64,000 nt of DNA from JADKAV01 sp963704075 (GTDB taxonomy: Bacteria > Actinomycetota > Actinomycetes > S36-B12 > UBA10799), in NCBI GenBank assembly GCA_963704075.1, contig CAVPGV010000004.1, positions 1-64,000 on the forward strand, given 5' to 3'. This document shows, one piece after another, positions 35,662 to 42,978 of the stretch; position 1 is the stretch's first letter; the number at the start of each line of letters is the position of its first letter. Below the pieces are notes generated by a model that ran no database searches, was not told the DNA's origin, and saw only the letters and a program-made list of their open reading frames with translations. Both the position numbers and the translations under genes were made by a program.

Positions 35662-37259
35662 CCATGCGGAACTTTGCCAGTTGTTTGCCGGTCTTGCCGT
35701 CGTAGGCGTGCACCGTGCAGACCAGGCAGGAGTCGTAAGCTGTGGGCCACCTGCCCGAGTTCCACGGGGAAGTCGGGGTTCTCGATGGGGGTTCCGATGA
35801 ACGACTTCTCCATCGGGCCGATGTTGTCGTTGCCGTCACGCGGACCGATGTTCCACGCGGTCGGAGTGACCACCTGGTAGTTGGCGATCTTGCCGTCCTC
35901 GAGCACGATCCAGTCGCACAATGCGCCCCGCGCCGCCTCGGTGGCACCGAAGCCCTTGCCGGAAGACGGCTCGCTGCGGCTTGACGTAGAACTCGCCGTG
36001 CAGGTCGAGTTCCTTGAGCCACCGCTGCACGTTGCGGAAGTACTTCGGGGCTTCGTGCATGCGCGCCAAGACCCGGGTCATGACGCTGGGTCCGAGTTCG
36101 TCGATGAGGTTCTTGATCAGCGGGTCGGCGTCCTGGAAGTCCGCGGCATCCGGGCGTGCGGCCATCATCTGCCGTGCCAGCGGACCCACCTCGAGCGGTA
36201 CGTAGCCGAGATCGGGCACGTCGTATCGGGGCGCCTTGGCCCACGTGTACTTGCCCTGCTTGGCGCCCTCGGCCGGGTCGATCGGTTCGGTGACACCCTC
36301 CCACGGGTGTCGCGAGCCGGTCCCCTCGTAGAAGGCGTGCGTGACGTCCTCGGTGACCCGCGACTGGTCGAAGTCGTAGTACTGGCCGTTCGGCGTAGAT
36401 GCCCGACCGTGACTGCAGCGCCGCGTTGCGGCCGTCCACCGTCGGATGGGTGTACATGTCCGGGTTGAGGAACGTGCCTGTGGCCAGGAAGTTGCCGTAG
36501 CCCTGACCGTACGTGTCGAGGCCGATCTCCTGCGCCCACTTGATGAACAGCGTCAGGTCGCTGTTGGCCTGGGACTCGTTCTCGGTCATCCAGGCCTGGA
36601 TGTCGCTCCAGGTCTTGTTCTCCAGCCAGCGGTCCACCGAACAGCCCAGCCACTGACCCTCGAGCCACTGCCGGCCCCAGTTCTCCAGGATCGAGGTGGA
36701 GCGGGTGACATCCGACAGCGTCGGCGCGCTCATGACCCCGCCCGGGATCATGAACGACGAGTGCGGCCACTGACCCGCCGAAGATCGCGTAGATCTCCAC
36801 CGGGTGCTGGGACAGCGTCACGCCGGTCTGGTAGCTGGTGCCCACGTACGGGGCGAACCGGCGGGCGACCTCTTCGTACGACGGGAACGACGAGTACTGC
36901 GCGGCGGTGAGGTCCGGGCCCATGATCGCGTAGAACCAGCGCGGGATACTCTGCAGCGTCTCGCAGGCCTGCGCGATGTTGCGCACGCGGGTGGCGTTCG
37001 GCGGTACGTAGGTTCCCCACGCGGTGTCCAGGGCGTAGCAGGCCTTGTACAGGTGGCTGCCGCCGCAGATCCCGCAGATGCGCGGGGTCATGATCAGCCC
37101 CGCTTGCGGGTCCTTGCCCTTGAGGATGATCTCGAAGCCGCGGAACATCGCGGCTTCGGTCCATGCGTCGGTGACCACACCGTCGGTGATCTGCACCCTC
37201 ACGTCGAGGTCGCCCTCGACCTGGCCGAGCGGGCTGACGTTCAGTTCCATCGTTGTCAT
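35651..37259 (-). CDS. hhyL: [NiFe]-hydrogenase large subunit, group 1h (four frameshifts)
   Basis: About 534 residues, the catalytic subunit binding the NiFe centre. The proximal motif is RICGICGGSHLYKACYALD and the distal one DSCLVCTVHAYDGKTGKQ, with Ser where standard uptake hydrogenases have Pro; both are characteristic of the actinobacterial high-affinity type. After the last ligand Cys and His there is an 18-residue extension ending KFRMGGG for proteolytic removal. Other recognisable blocks are FRGFEIILKGKDPQAGLI, PVEIYAIFGG, WLGCSVDRWLENKTW and DWIVLEDGKIANYQVVTPTA. Frames change near 36775, 36395, 35960 and 35735; total length fits four single-base insertions. Start ATG 37259 has an AGGAGAA site. 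Confidence 0.95.
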
Positions 37260-37274
37260 CGGGTTCTCCTACGC

Positions 37275-38249
37275 TCAGACCACGAACATGTCTTCTTTGG
37301 ACCACTTCGGCGCCACGGCACGTGACAGTCCCGCGAGCGCCATGTACGAGCCGCTGTCCATCCCGGCCGGCTCGTCCTTGGGGATCACGCCGGCCACCTT
37401 CTGGGTCTTGAACACGGTCCCCTTCTCCAGGTCGCCGAACGGGAAGCCCGGTTCCGTGCAGCCGGTGCACGGGTGTCCGGCGCGGGTCTTGGAGGACTGC
37501 CGGTTCCACAGGATGCGGTTGCACGGTGAGTGGGTCATCGGGCCCCGGCAGCCGAACTCGTAGAACAAACAGCCGGTCCGCATCCCCTCGCCGAAACTCG
37601 GCGGGTCCTGCTTGTAGGTGTAGAACTGCACCCGCGTGCACCCGGTCTGCGTGAAGGACGTGAAGAACGTCTTCGGCCGCTGGAACTCGTCGAGTGCGAG
37701 GTCAGCGGCGCGGCCGGCGGCAAGCGCCACGATGATCTGCGAGATCCAGTCGGGGTGTGCCGGGCAGCCCGGGATGTTGACGACCGGCAGCCCGGCCTTG
37801 CTCACGAAGTCCGGTCCGAGGTACCCGCCGCGCTTGCCGCCGCGGTCGAACTGCAGCCCGCGGGAGTCCGACGGGTTGGGCGGGACCGCCGGCAGCCCAC
37901 CGTACGTGGCGCAGTCGCCGATCGCCACGACGATCCCGGCCTTCGGGGCGATGTCGTCGACCCAGTCCTTCATCGGTCTGCCCGCGAACATGTCGAACCG
38001 TCCAGAGCCGGACGGCCCCTCGATGACGGTGCCCTCGTAGACGAAGATGTCGATCTCCTTCTCACCCTTGGCGTATGCCCAGAAGATGTCCTGGGCGGCC
38101 TTGCCGATCTCCATCGACAGGGTGGGGTGGTAGACGATCTCGAGGCCGAAGTCGACGATCAGGTCGACCACGGACGGTTCGGCGGCGTTGATGAACGACA
38201 TGGTGTTGCCGCTGCACGCGCCTCCCTGGAACCAAAGCACTGACGTCAT
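37275..38249 (-). CDS. hhyS: [NiFe]-hydrogenase small subunit, group 1h
   Basis: A 324-residue intact electron-transfer subunit carrying three Fe-S clusters. There is no Tat signal and no C-terminal membrane anchor, as in the actinobacterial-type enzymes. The usual N-terminal CxxC motif reads FQGGACSGNTMSF, with only one Cys. Further ligands are in VAIGDCATYGGLP, VVNIPGCPAHPDW, TQTGCTRVQFY, GCLFYEFGCRGPMTHSPCN and AGHPCTGCTEPGFP. The missing Cys agrees with published actinobacterial-type structures in which an Asp replaces a Cys at the proximal cluster; I cannot say which Asp serves here. ATG 38249 overlaps the hypB stop and follows AGGAGGCGAC. Confidence 0.96.
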   Translation of the reverse strand: MTSVLWFQGGACSGNTMSFINAAEPSVVDLIVDFGLEIVYHPTLSMEIGKAAQDIFWAYAKGEKEIDIFVYEGTVIEGPSGSGRFDMFAGRPMKDWVDDIAPKAGIVVAIGDCATYGGLPAVPPNPSDSRGLQFDRGGKRGGYLGPDFVSKAGLPVVNIPGCPAHPDWISQIIVALAAGRAADLALDEFQRPKTFFTSFTQTGCTRVQFYTYKQDPPSFGEGMRTGCLFYEFGCRGPMTHSPCNRILWNRQSSKTRAGHPCTGCTEPGFPFGDLEKGTVFKTQKVAGVIPKDEPAGMDSGSYMALAGLSRAVAPKWSKEDMFVV

Positions 38250-38954
38250 GTCGCCTCCTGCAGTTGAACGGATGGTGAGGTCTCGGAGTCTCCGGGGTCG
38301 AGCAGGAGATCCAGCAAAGTGTTCACGCCGACCCCGGTGCGTGCGGATGTCTCGAGGACGATGGCGTCCGGAGCGATGGTCCGGATCGCTGCCAGGGCGG
38401 CGTCACGGTCCCATTCAACGGCCTCCGCGATGTCGGTCTTCGTCACCACGACGACGTCGGCGGAGTTGAACAGCTGCGGGTACTTCAGGGGTTTGTCCTC
38501 GCCCTCGGTGACGCTGACCAGTGCGACCCGGGTGTCCTCCCCGAGGTCGTAGCCGGTGGGGCACACGAGGTTGCCGACGTTCTCGATGACCAGCAGGTCG
38601 AGGTCGGCCATCTCCCAGCCGTCGAGGTGGGCGGAGATCATGTCCGACTCGAGATGGCACATGCCGTCGGTGATGATCTGGCGGACCTTCGCACCGGACC
38701 GGGACAGCCGCTTGGCGTCGTTGTCGGTGGCGCAGTCCCCGACCAGAGCTGCGGCCCCGAGTCCGCGTTCGACCGCGGTCCGCAGCAGGACTTCCAGAAG
38801 GGCGGTCTTGCCGCTTCCAGGGCTCGACACCCAGTTGCTCACGTTGACCCCGTTGACGGTGAACCAGCCGCGCAAACCGTCGGCCAAGCAGATCGTTCTT
38901 GGCCAGGACCCCTTCCCGCAACTGCTCGATGCTGTCGCGTTCGTCGAATGTCAC
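38246..38954 (-). CDS. hypB: Hydrogenase Ni-insertion GTPase HypB (one frameshift)
   Basis: About 235 residues. The P-loop is VSSPGSGKTALLEVLL; Walker-type and base-recognition motifs follow in ALVGDCATDNDAKRL, MICHLES-like GMCHLESDMISAHL, LLVIENVGNLVCPTGYDLGE and VVVVTKTDIAEAV. The N-terminus is LREGVLAKND, without the His-rich nickel store of some HypB proteins. The frame shifts near 38885 (one extra base before LADGLRGWFTVNG). Start GTG 38954 is inferred from the operon's GTGA habit; the codons that follow read VTFDERDSIEQ. HypB hydrolyses GTP to drive Ni transfer with HypA. Confidence 0.92.
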
Positions 38955-39279
38955 GTCGGCGACCTCCAGCTCCTTGCCCGCAACGATGTCCCCGCAGGGT
39001 TCGCCGCACCTGGGGCAGCGGAAGTCCCGGATTCCCGGCAGTTCCTGATGGCCGCAGGTCGGGCAGTTGACGACGACGGGCATGTCCTGAATCTCGAGCA
39101 CGGAACCCTCGAGCGCGGTGCCCGCGGTGGCGACGTCGTAGGCGAAGTGAAGGGCCTGCGGCACGACGCCCGACAGCGCGCCGATGCGCAGCCGCACGGT
39201 GGTCACCTTCACAGGCGGGATCCGGCAGAGCCTCCACGACGGTTCTCACCACCGCGTGGGCGATCGACAACTCGTGCAT
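38951..39279 (-). CDS. hypA: Hydrogenase Ni chaperone HypA (probably two frameshifts)
   Basis: About 108 residues. The Ni-binding N-terminus MHELSIAHAVVRTVVEAL is complete. After a break near 39215 the sequence continues VKVTTVRLRIGALSGVVPQ and the zinc site CPTCGHQ...CPRCGEPC, then GKELEVADV. As written no stop precedes hypB. The span to the TGA at 38953-38951 leaves remainder 2, as expected for two extra bases, and this TGA overlaps the hypB GTG exactly like other pairs in the operon. A natural HypA-HypB fusion is the alternative. Confidence 0.85.
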
Positions 39280-39284
39280 CGGCG

Positions 39285-39812
39285 TCAACTGCTCCGCTGG
39301 CGGGAGCCGAATACCCGGGCGAACGCGAGCAGGAAACTCAGCGTCTCCTGGATGTCCGCATCCTTGAGTTGCTTGACCAACGAGAAGACGCCGCCGGAGT
39401 GGACCTGCCGACCCTTGGTCTGCCGATCGGCCTCGAGCGCCGCCTCGCCGAGGTTCCCCACCACGTCGATGATCTCCGGGCGCAGAATCGGCGAGTCCAG
39501 GAACCCCTGAATCGTGTCCTTGCGCTCGGCCAGAGTGCTGGTGAGCGGGGCCAGCGTGCTGAGCGCCTTGACCGCGTCGCGCAGATTCCCCACTTCGGAG
39601 GATTCCTCGGTCTGGTCGCGGAGTTGTGCGACCATCCCGTTGATGTTGTCGGTGAGCTCCGGACCGCGCTGGAGAAGCGCTGTGGACATGGACGCCAGTG
39701 CGGCCAGCGCCGGGGCGTTGGCGAGGATCACCGCGAGCGACTCACGCACTTCAGGGTCGTCGAGCATCGCCCGCAAGGCATCGGTGTCGGTTGGGACATC
39801 GGCAGCAGTCAT
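39285..39812 (-). CDS. DUF1641 protein, first main gene of the hydrogenase operon
   Basis: A 175-residue mostly helical soluble protein of the DUF1641 family (PALAALASMSTALLQRGPEL, LRDAVKALSTLAPLTSTLAE, DIQETLSFLLAFARVFG). Family members sit beside formate dehydrogenase or hydrogenase genes and have no assigned activity. Start ATG 39812 is preceded by a GGGGAG site and overlaps the stop of a 12-codon upstream reading frame. The hypA start follows its stop after five bases, placing it at the head of the operon. Confidence 0.85.
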   Translation of the reverse strand: MTAADVPTDTDALRAMLDDPEVRESLAVILANAPALAALASMSTALLQRGPELTDNINGMVAQLRDQTEESSEVGNLRDAVKALSTLAPLTSTLAERKDTIQGFLDSPILRPEIIDVVGNLGEAALEADRQTKGRQVHSGGVFSLVKQLKDADIQETLSFLLAFARVFGSRQRSS

Positions 39813-39847
39813 GAGACCAACTCCCCCCGCGCTTCGAGTGTGGTCAT
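39809..39847 (-). CDS. Possible 12-codon leader peptide of the hydrogenase operon
   Basis: ATG 39847 is preceded by GAGGAG at ideal spacing and encodes MTTLEARGELVS before a TGA whose first bases overlap the DUF1641 ATG (ATGA). The strong ribosome site and the overlap suggest translational coupling of the operon head. Alternatively it is the true N-terminus of DUF1641 separated by an indel, but the shift needed is not the usual single extra base. Confidence 0.45.
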   Translation of the reverse strand: MTTLEARGELVS

Positions 39848-39960
39848 GAACATCTCCTCGGGTGGCGGCCCTGAATGATAAACAAGACTGCCCAACGCAA
39901 GGGCGCGTGTCCAGACCATCGGGCCATTGATCGAACCTAATCCCCCTGGTCGGGTCATCG

Positions 39961-39982
39961 AAAGTCCGGTTTGGGGGACTTT
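39961..39982. promoter_or_regulatory. Inverted repeat upstream of the hydrogenase operon
   Basis: AAAGTCC (39961-39967) and GGACTTT (39976-39982), eight bases apart, lie about 115 bases before the leader ATG. The position suits an operator. The half-sites faintly recall the DosR box (GGGACTT...), but the match is poor. Confidence 0.3.
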
Positions 39983-40088
39983 GTTGCGGTGCCAGATGAG
40001 GCAAGCCTTAGCGCGCTGAAGCCCACTTGGCGATCATTTGACGTTGCCGAGGGCGCGCGATTACACGGCCACGTCGCAGGGTGATCAC

Positions 40089-40394
40089 ATGAACACCACA
40101 ACACAGAAGAAGGCCCAACGATCCATCGCCGCATCGACCGCCGTGCTCATGGGCACCGGCTTGGTGGTCAGTGCAGCTCCCGCCCAGGCGGCTGTGCCCG
40201 CCGAGCCGGCCGGCGTCCTGGGCGTGACCCAGGCGCCCAGCCAACAACTGACACGCAGCCAGGTCAAGAGCGCCCTGATCGTGCATCGTGGCGTGGGGGC
40301 GTCGGCGCAGAGTTCAATCAAGGCCGCCGCACAAGCGATGCCCACCAAGAAGAAGGTCAAGAAGAAGAAGAAGCACCGCTCCCGCCGTTCGTGA
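40089..40394 (+). CDS. Small secreted protein with poly-Lys tail
   Basis: A 101-residue protein: signal peptide (RSIAASTAVLMGTGLVVSA, cleavage near APAQA|AVPAE), about 45 residues without recognised motif, and an end that is almost all basic (KKKVKKKKKHRSRRS). Start ATG 40089 follows AGGGTG. The gene is divergent from the hydrogenase operon and is closed by a good terminator, so it looks like a real, separately expressed gene. It resembles a precursor or a wall-bound cationic peptide; no family recognised. Confidence 0.7.
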   Translation: MNTTTQKKAQRSIAASTAVLMGTGLVVSAAPAQAAVPAEPAGVLGVTQAPSQQLTRSQVKSALIVHRGVGASAQSSIKAAAQAMPTKKKVKKKKKHRSRRS

Positions 40395-40399
40395 CCACG

Positions 40400-40448
40400 A
40401 ACCGGCCATGCCCTCGACCTTGCTCGACGGCATGGCCGGTTCTCTTTG
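40400..40448 (+). terminator. Rho-independent terminator
   Basis: AACCGGCCATGCC (40400-40412) pairs perfectly with GGCATGGCCGGTT (40429-40441), followed by CTCTTTG. It lies six bases after the stop of the poly-Lys protein gene. Confidence 0.85.
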
Positions 40449-40927
40449 TACGCCGACGTCGCACAGGCCCGTGCGCCGGAGCTCCGGGTCCGGCGCGTTC
40501 GTCGGTGTTCCACGTCGGACGCGGTAGCCGCGGTAGGCCTGTTCTGGCCCTCAGTGGGTCCGGTTCAGCCCACGCAATCCGAAGTCCTGCGTCGGCCACT
40601 TGTTCTGCCAGCGCGGAGACCGGATCACCCGGCCCACAGCAGGCGGAGCGGCCTTGCTCGTCGCATCGGTGAGAGGTCGGCGCAGCAGCGAGAGGTGGCG
40701 CAGCGCGAAACCACGCGTGGATTCGCGGCTTCGACAAACTCCCCCGGATTCGACAACCTCTCACCGACCTCCCCGCACGGCCGGCTCTCGAAAGCGGCTA
40801 GGCGCAGCGGCCCTGCCACTACCCACGAGACGTCAGGCTGGACCCAACTGCCCCGAGGAATCCGAAGAATCGGCACCTTCCAGCTGGGCCCTTCAGCGTG
40901 CCTGACCGCTTCGTGTCGATGCCGAAC
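40449..40927. other. 479-base stretch with no recognised gene
   Basis: Open frames exist on both strands but their products (very Arg/Pro/Ser-rich, no motif) look like chance translations of GC-rich DNA. A short direct repeat, TTCGACAAACTC and TTCGACAACCTC, occurs at about 40731 and 40751. I see no promoter or RNA structure I can defend. Confidence 0.45.
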
Positions 40928-41206
40928 TCAGTCGTCGCTGCTGTCATCACCGGTGCTGCTGCTGGTTTGCGCGGGGGCCGGGGCAACGTAGGTCTGGACC
41001 GGTGCCGGCGTCACGTAGACCACCTTCGTCTTGGCGGGCTTGCGCACGATCTTGGTGCGGTGTTTGACCACCGTGGGGACAGGGCGCGGCGAAATCACGG
41101 ACTCCTTGTACCCGGTGGTCGATCCCTGCAGGCTCGTCGCGTAGAGCGTCACACCGAGACCCAGACTCACCGCCACGATCGCCAACCAACCCAGCACTAC
41201 CCGCAC
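40928..41206 (-). CDS. Small single-pass membrane protein with Pro/Val tail
   Basis: A 92-residue protein: an N-terminal hydrophobic segment (LGWLAIVAVSLGLGVTLYA) and then an extracytoplasmic tail rich in Pro, Val, Thr and Lys (KIVRKPAKTKVVYVTPAPVQ, PAPAQ), ending in the acidic stretch GDDSSDD. Start GTG 41206 is preferred for its AAGGAGG site at six bases; a GTG five codons upstream is possible. Its start lies 152 bases from that of divergent apbE, so the two may share control. No family recognised and it lacks the motif of FMN-acceptor proteins. Confidence 0.6.
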   Translation of the reverse strand: MRVVLGWLAIVAVSLGLGVTLYATSLQGSTTGYKESVISPRPVPTVVKHRTKIVRKPAKTKVVYVTPAPVQTYVAPAPAQTSSSTGDDSSDD

Positions 41207-41357
41207 AAGGGCCTCCTTCACCGTCAGTACCCACTATCGGTCCCAGTGGTCAGCGCCTGCACCCAAGTGACCGTCAAGTCCTCGTCAAGGACGGCCGCGC
41301 ATGAACTTGACGTCCGCCTGCCGACGTGCAAACCGCGTCCATCCCCATAGTGGAAAC

Positions 41358-42260
41358 GTGAGCAATGAGACGAGCGTCTGCCTGCGGACCTGGAAGACCG
41401 AACTCTGGCTGACGGTCCGGGCACAGCCCACGTCGCAACTCACCGACTGGCTGGCCTCATTGCTGCACGACGAGGTGGCTGCCCTGGACGTCTCAGCCAG
41501 CAGGTTCCGGGCCGACTCGCAGCTCTCGGCCGTGAATCGGAACTCCGGCGCCTGGACCGATGTCTCGTGGGATTTCGTCGCCGTGCTCACCGCCAGTCTG
41601 AACGCCGCCGCTGCCACGGACGGCATCGTCGATCCACTCCTGGGCCGGCATGTCGTCGCCGCCGGATACGACGAATGGGCCGGCCAGCAGTCGGGGATCG
41701 GATCACAGACTTCAGATGCCCGCTGGCAGTCGATCGAGATCAGGCCGGGCGGCTCGCAGGCCCAGGTACGCATCCCAACGGACAGCGCCTTGGACCTCGG
41801 TGCGGTGGCGAAGGGATGGCTGGCCGACAGACTGGCCACCATCGCACACCGCTCGACCGGCTTCGACGCGATCGCCAACATGGGCGGAGACCTCCGTGTC
41901 GTGAGTCCACGCCGCCCATGGGTGGTCAGCGCCGATCCCGAGGTGCCGGGGGTGCAGGACACCGCAATGGAGATCACCGATGCAGGCTTGGCGACCAGCG
42001 GTCTCGGTCACCGATCCTGGGCGACCGGACATCACATCATCGACCCGCGCACCGAGCGGCCGGCCGCCACCGAATGGCAGTCGGTCAGCGTCCTGGCAGC
42101 AGAGGCCGCAGGTGCGAACGCCGCAGCCACCGCAGGCCTGATCCTCGCCGAGCGAGGGCCGGATTGGCTCGGGGGAATGGGCCTCGACGGCTGGTTCGTC
42201 GCCCGGGATCACCAGCGGACGGTGGGCTCGTGGCCGCAACCGGTGCCGGTCGGCGCGTAG
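41358..42260 (+). CDS. FAD:protein FMN transferase, ApbE family
   Basis: About 300 residues. ApbE enzymes attach FMN covalently to Thr/Ser of partner flavoproteins using FAD and Mg. Conserved parts are SRFRADSQLSAVNRNSG, DLGAVAKGWLADRLA, the metal/FAD loop IANMGGDLRVV, and TSGLGHRSWATGHHIIDPRT with the usual His-Ile-Ile-Asp-Pro. Start GTG 41358 (after a weak GTGGAAAC) gives a protein of typical core length without a lipoprotein signal, so it may be cytoplasmic. It is followed after ten bases by a response regulator, forming an apbE-regulator-kinase operon. No acceptor flavoprotein is seen nearby. Confidence 0.88.
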   Translation: MSNETSVCLRTWKTELWLTVRAQPTSQLTDWLASLLHDEVAALDVSASRFRADSQLSAVNRNSGAWTDVSWDFVAVLTASLNAAAATDGIVDPLLGRHVVAAGYDEWAGQQSGIGSQTSDARWQSIEIRPGGSQAQVRIPTDSALDLGAVAKGWLADRLATIAHRSTGFDAIANMGGDLRVVSPRRPWVVSADPEVPGVQDTAMEITDAGLATSGLGHRSWATGHHIIDPRTERPAATEWQSVSVLAAEAAGANAAATAGLILAERGPDWLGGMGLDGWFVARDHQRTVGSWPQPVPVGA

Positions 42261-42270
42261 GCTGCCACGC

Positions 42271-42978
42271 ATGGTGCACGTTCTGATCATCGAGGACGAC
42301 CCGGGGATCCGAACCGCGGTCACCAGAGCACTGCAGGCCCGCGGTCACGCGGTGGACAGCGCCGCCGACGGCTTGACCGGCCTGCAGATGCTGCTGACCC
42401 AGAATCCGGAGACGGTCATCCTCGACCTGGGCCTGCCCGACATCACCGGGGACCGCCTGTTGAGCATGATCCGCGCAGCCAGCGAGGTCCCAGTCATCGT
42501 GGCCACAGCGCGCGACGACGAGGGGCTCATCGTGAAACTCCTCGACGCGGGCGCCGACGACTATGTCGTCAAGCCATACGACCCCGCCCATCTGGAGGCC
42601 CGCATCCGGGCCGTGCTGCGCAGGGCGGGGGGCGGCGGTGATGACGAGTCCAGCCGGTTGCGGCTGAAGGTCGGCGGCCTGACCGTCGACCCGGCCCGCA
42701 GGACTGCCGATATCGACGGCCAGGTGCTGGACCTCACCCGCCTGGAGTTCGATGTCCTCGCGTACCTGGCCGCCAATCCCGGCCGGGTGGTCAGCCGGAA
42801 GGAGCTGCTGCGGGAGGTCTGGCAACGCACCGACAGCGCGCGCACCGTGGACGTCCATCTGTCATGGTTGCGCCGCAAACTCGGAGACAACGTGGAATCC
42901 CCGCGATTCCTGCATGTGCATCGCGGCGTGGGGATCATGCTGGAGGACGCCGAACACCCCGCGGGGAACCCCGCCTGA
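42271..42978 (+). CDS. OmpR/PhoB-family response regulator
   Basis: A 235-residue two-domain regulator. Receiver domain: acidic pair in VLIIEDDPGIR, phospho-acceptor Asp in TVILDLGLPDITG, Thr in VIVATARDD, Lys in DYVVKPYDP. C-terminal winged helix: RLKVGGLTVDPARRTADIDG, LTRLEFDVLAYLAANPGRVV and TVDVHLSWLRRKLGDN. ATG 42271 lies ten bases after the apbE stop, and its TGA overlaps the kinase ATG (TGATG), so the three genes form one transcription unit. Targets are unknown. Confidence 0.94.
   Translation: MVHVLIIEDDPGIRTAVTRALQARGHAVDSAADGLTGLQMLLTQNPETVILDLGLPDITGDRLLSMIRAASEVPVIVATARDDEGLIVKLLDAGADDYVVKPYDPAHLEARIRAVLRRAGGGGDDESSRLRLKVGGLTVDPARRTADIDGQVLDLTRLEFDVLAYLAANPGRVVSRKELLREVWQRTDSARTVDVHLSWLRRKLGDNVESPRFLHVHRGVGIMLEDAEHPAGNPA

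Noticed and set aside
39955..39995. DosR-type box controlling the hydrogenase operon
   Set aside because: Only the GGGACTT half resembles the consensus; the second half fails at several positions, so only a generic inverted repeat is annotated.
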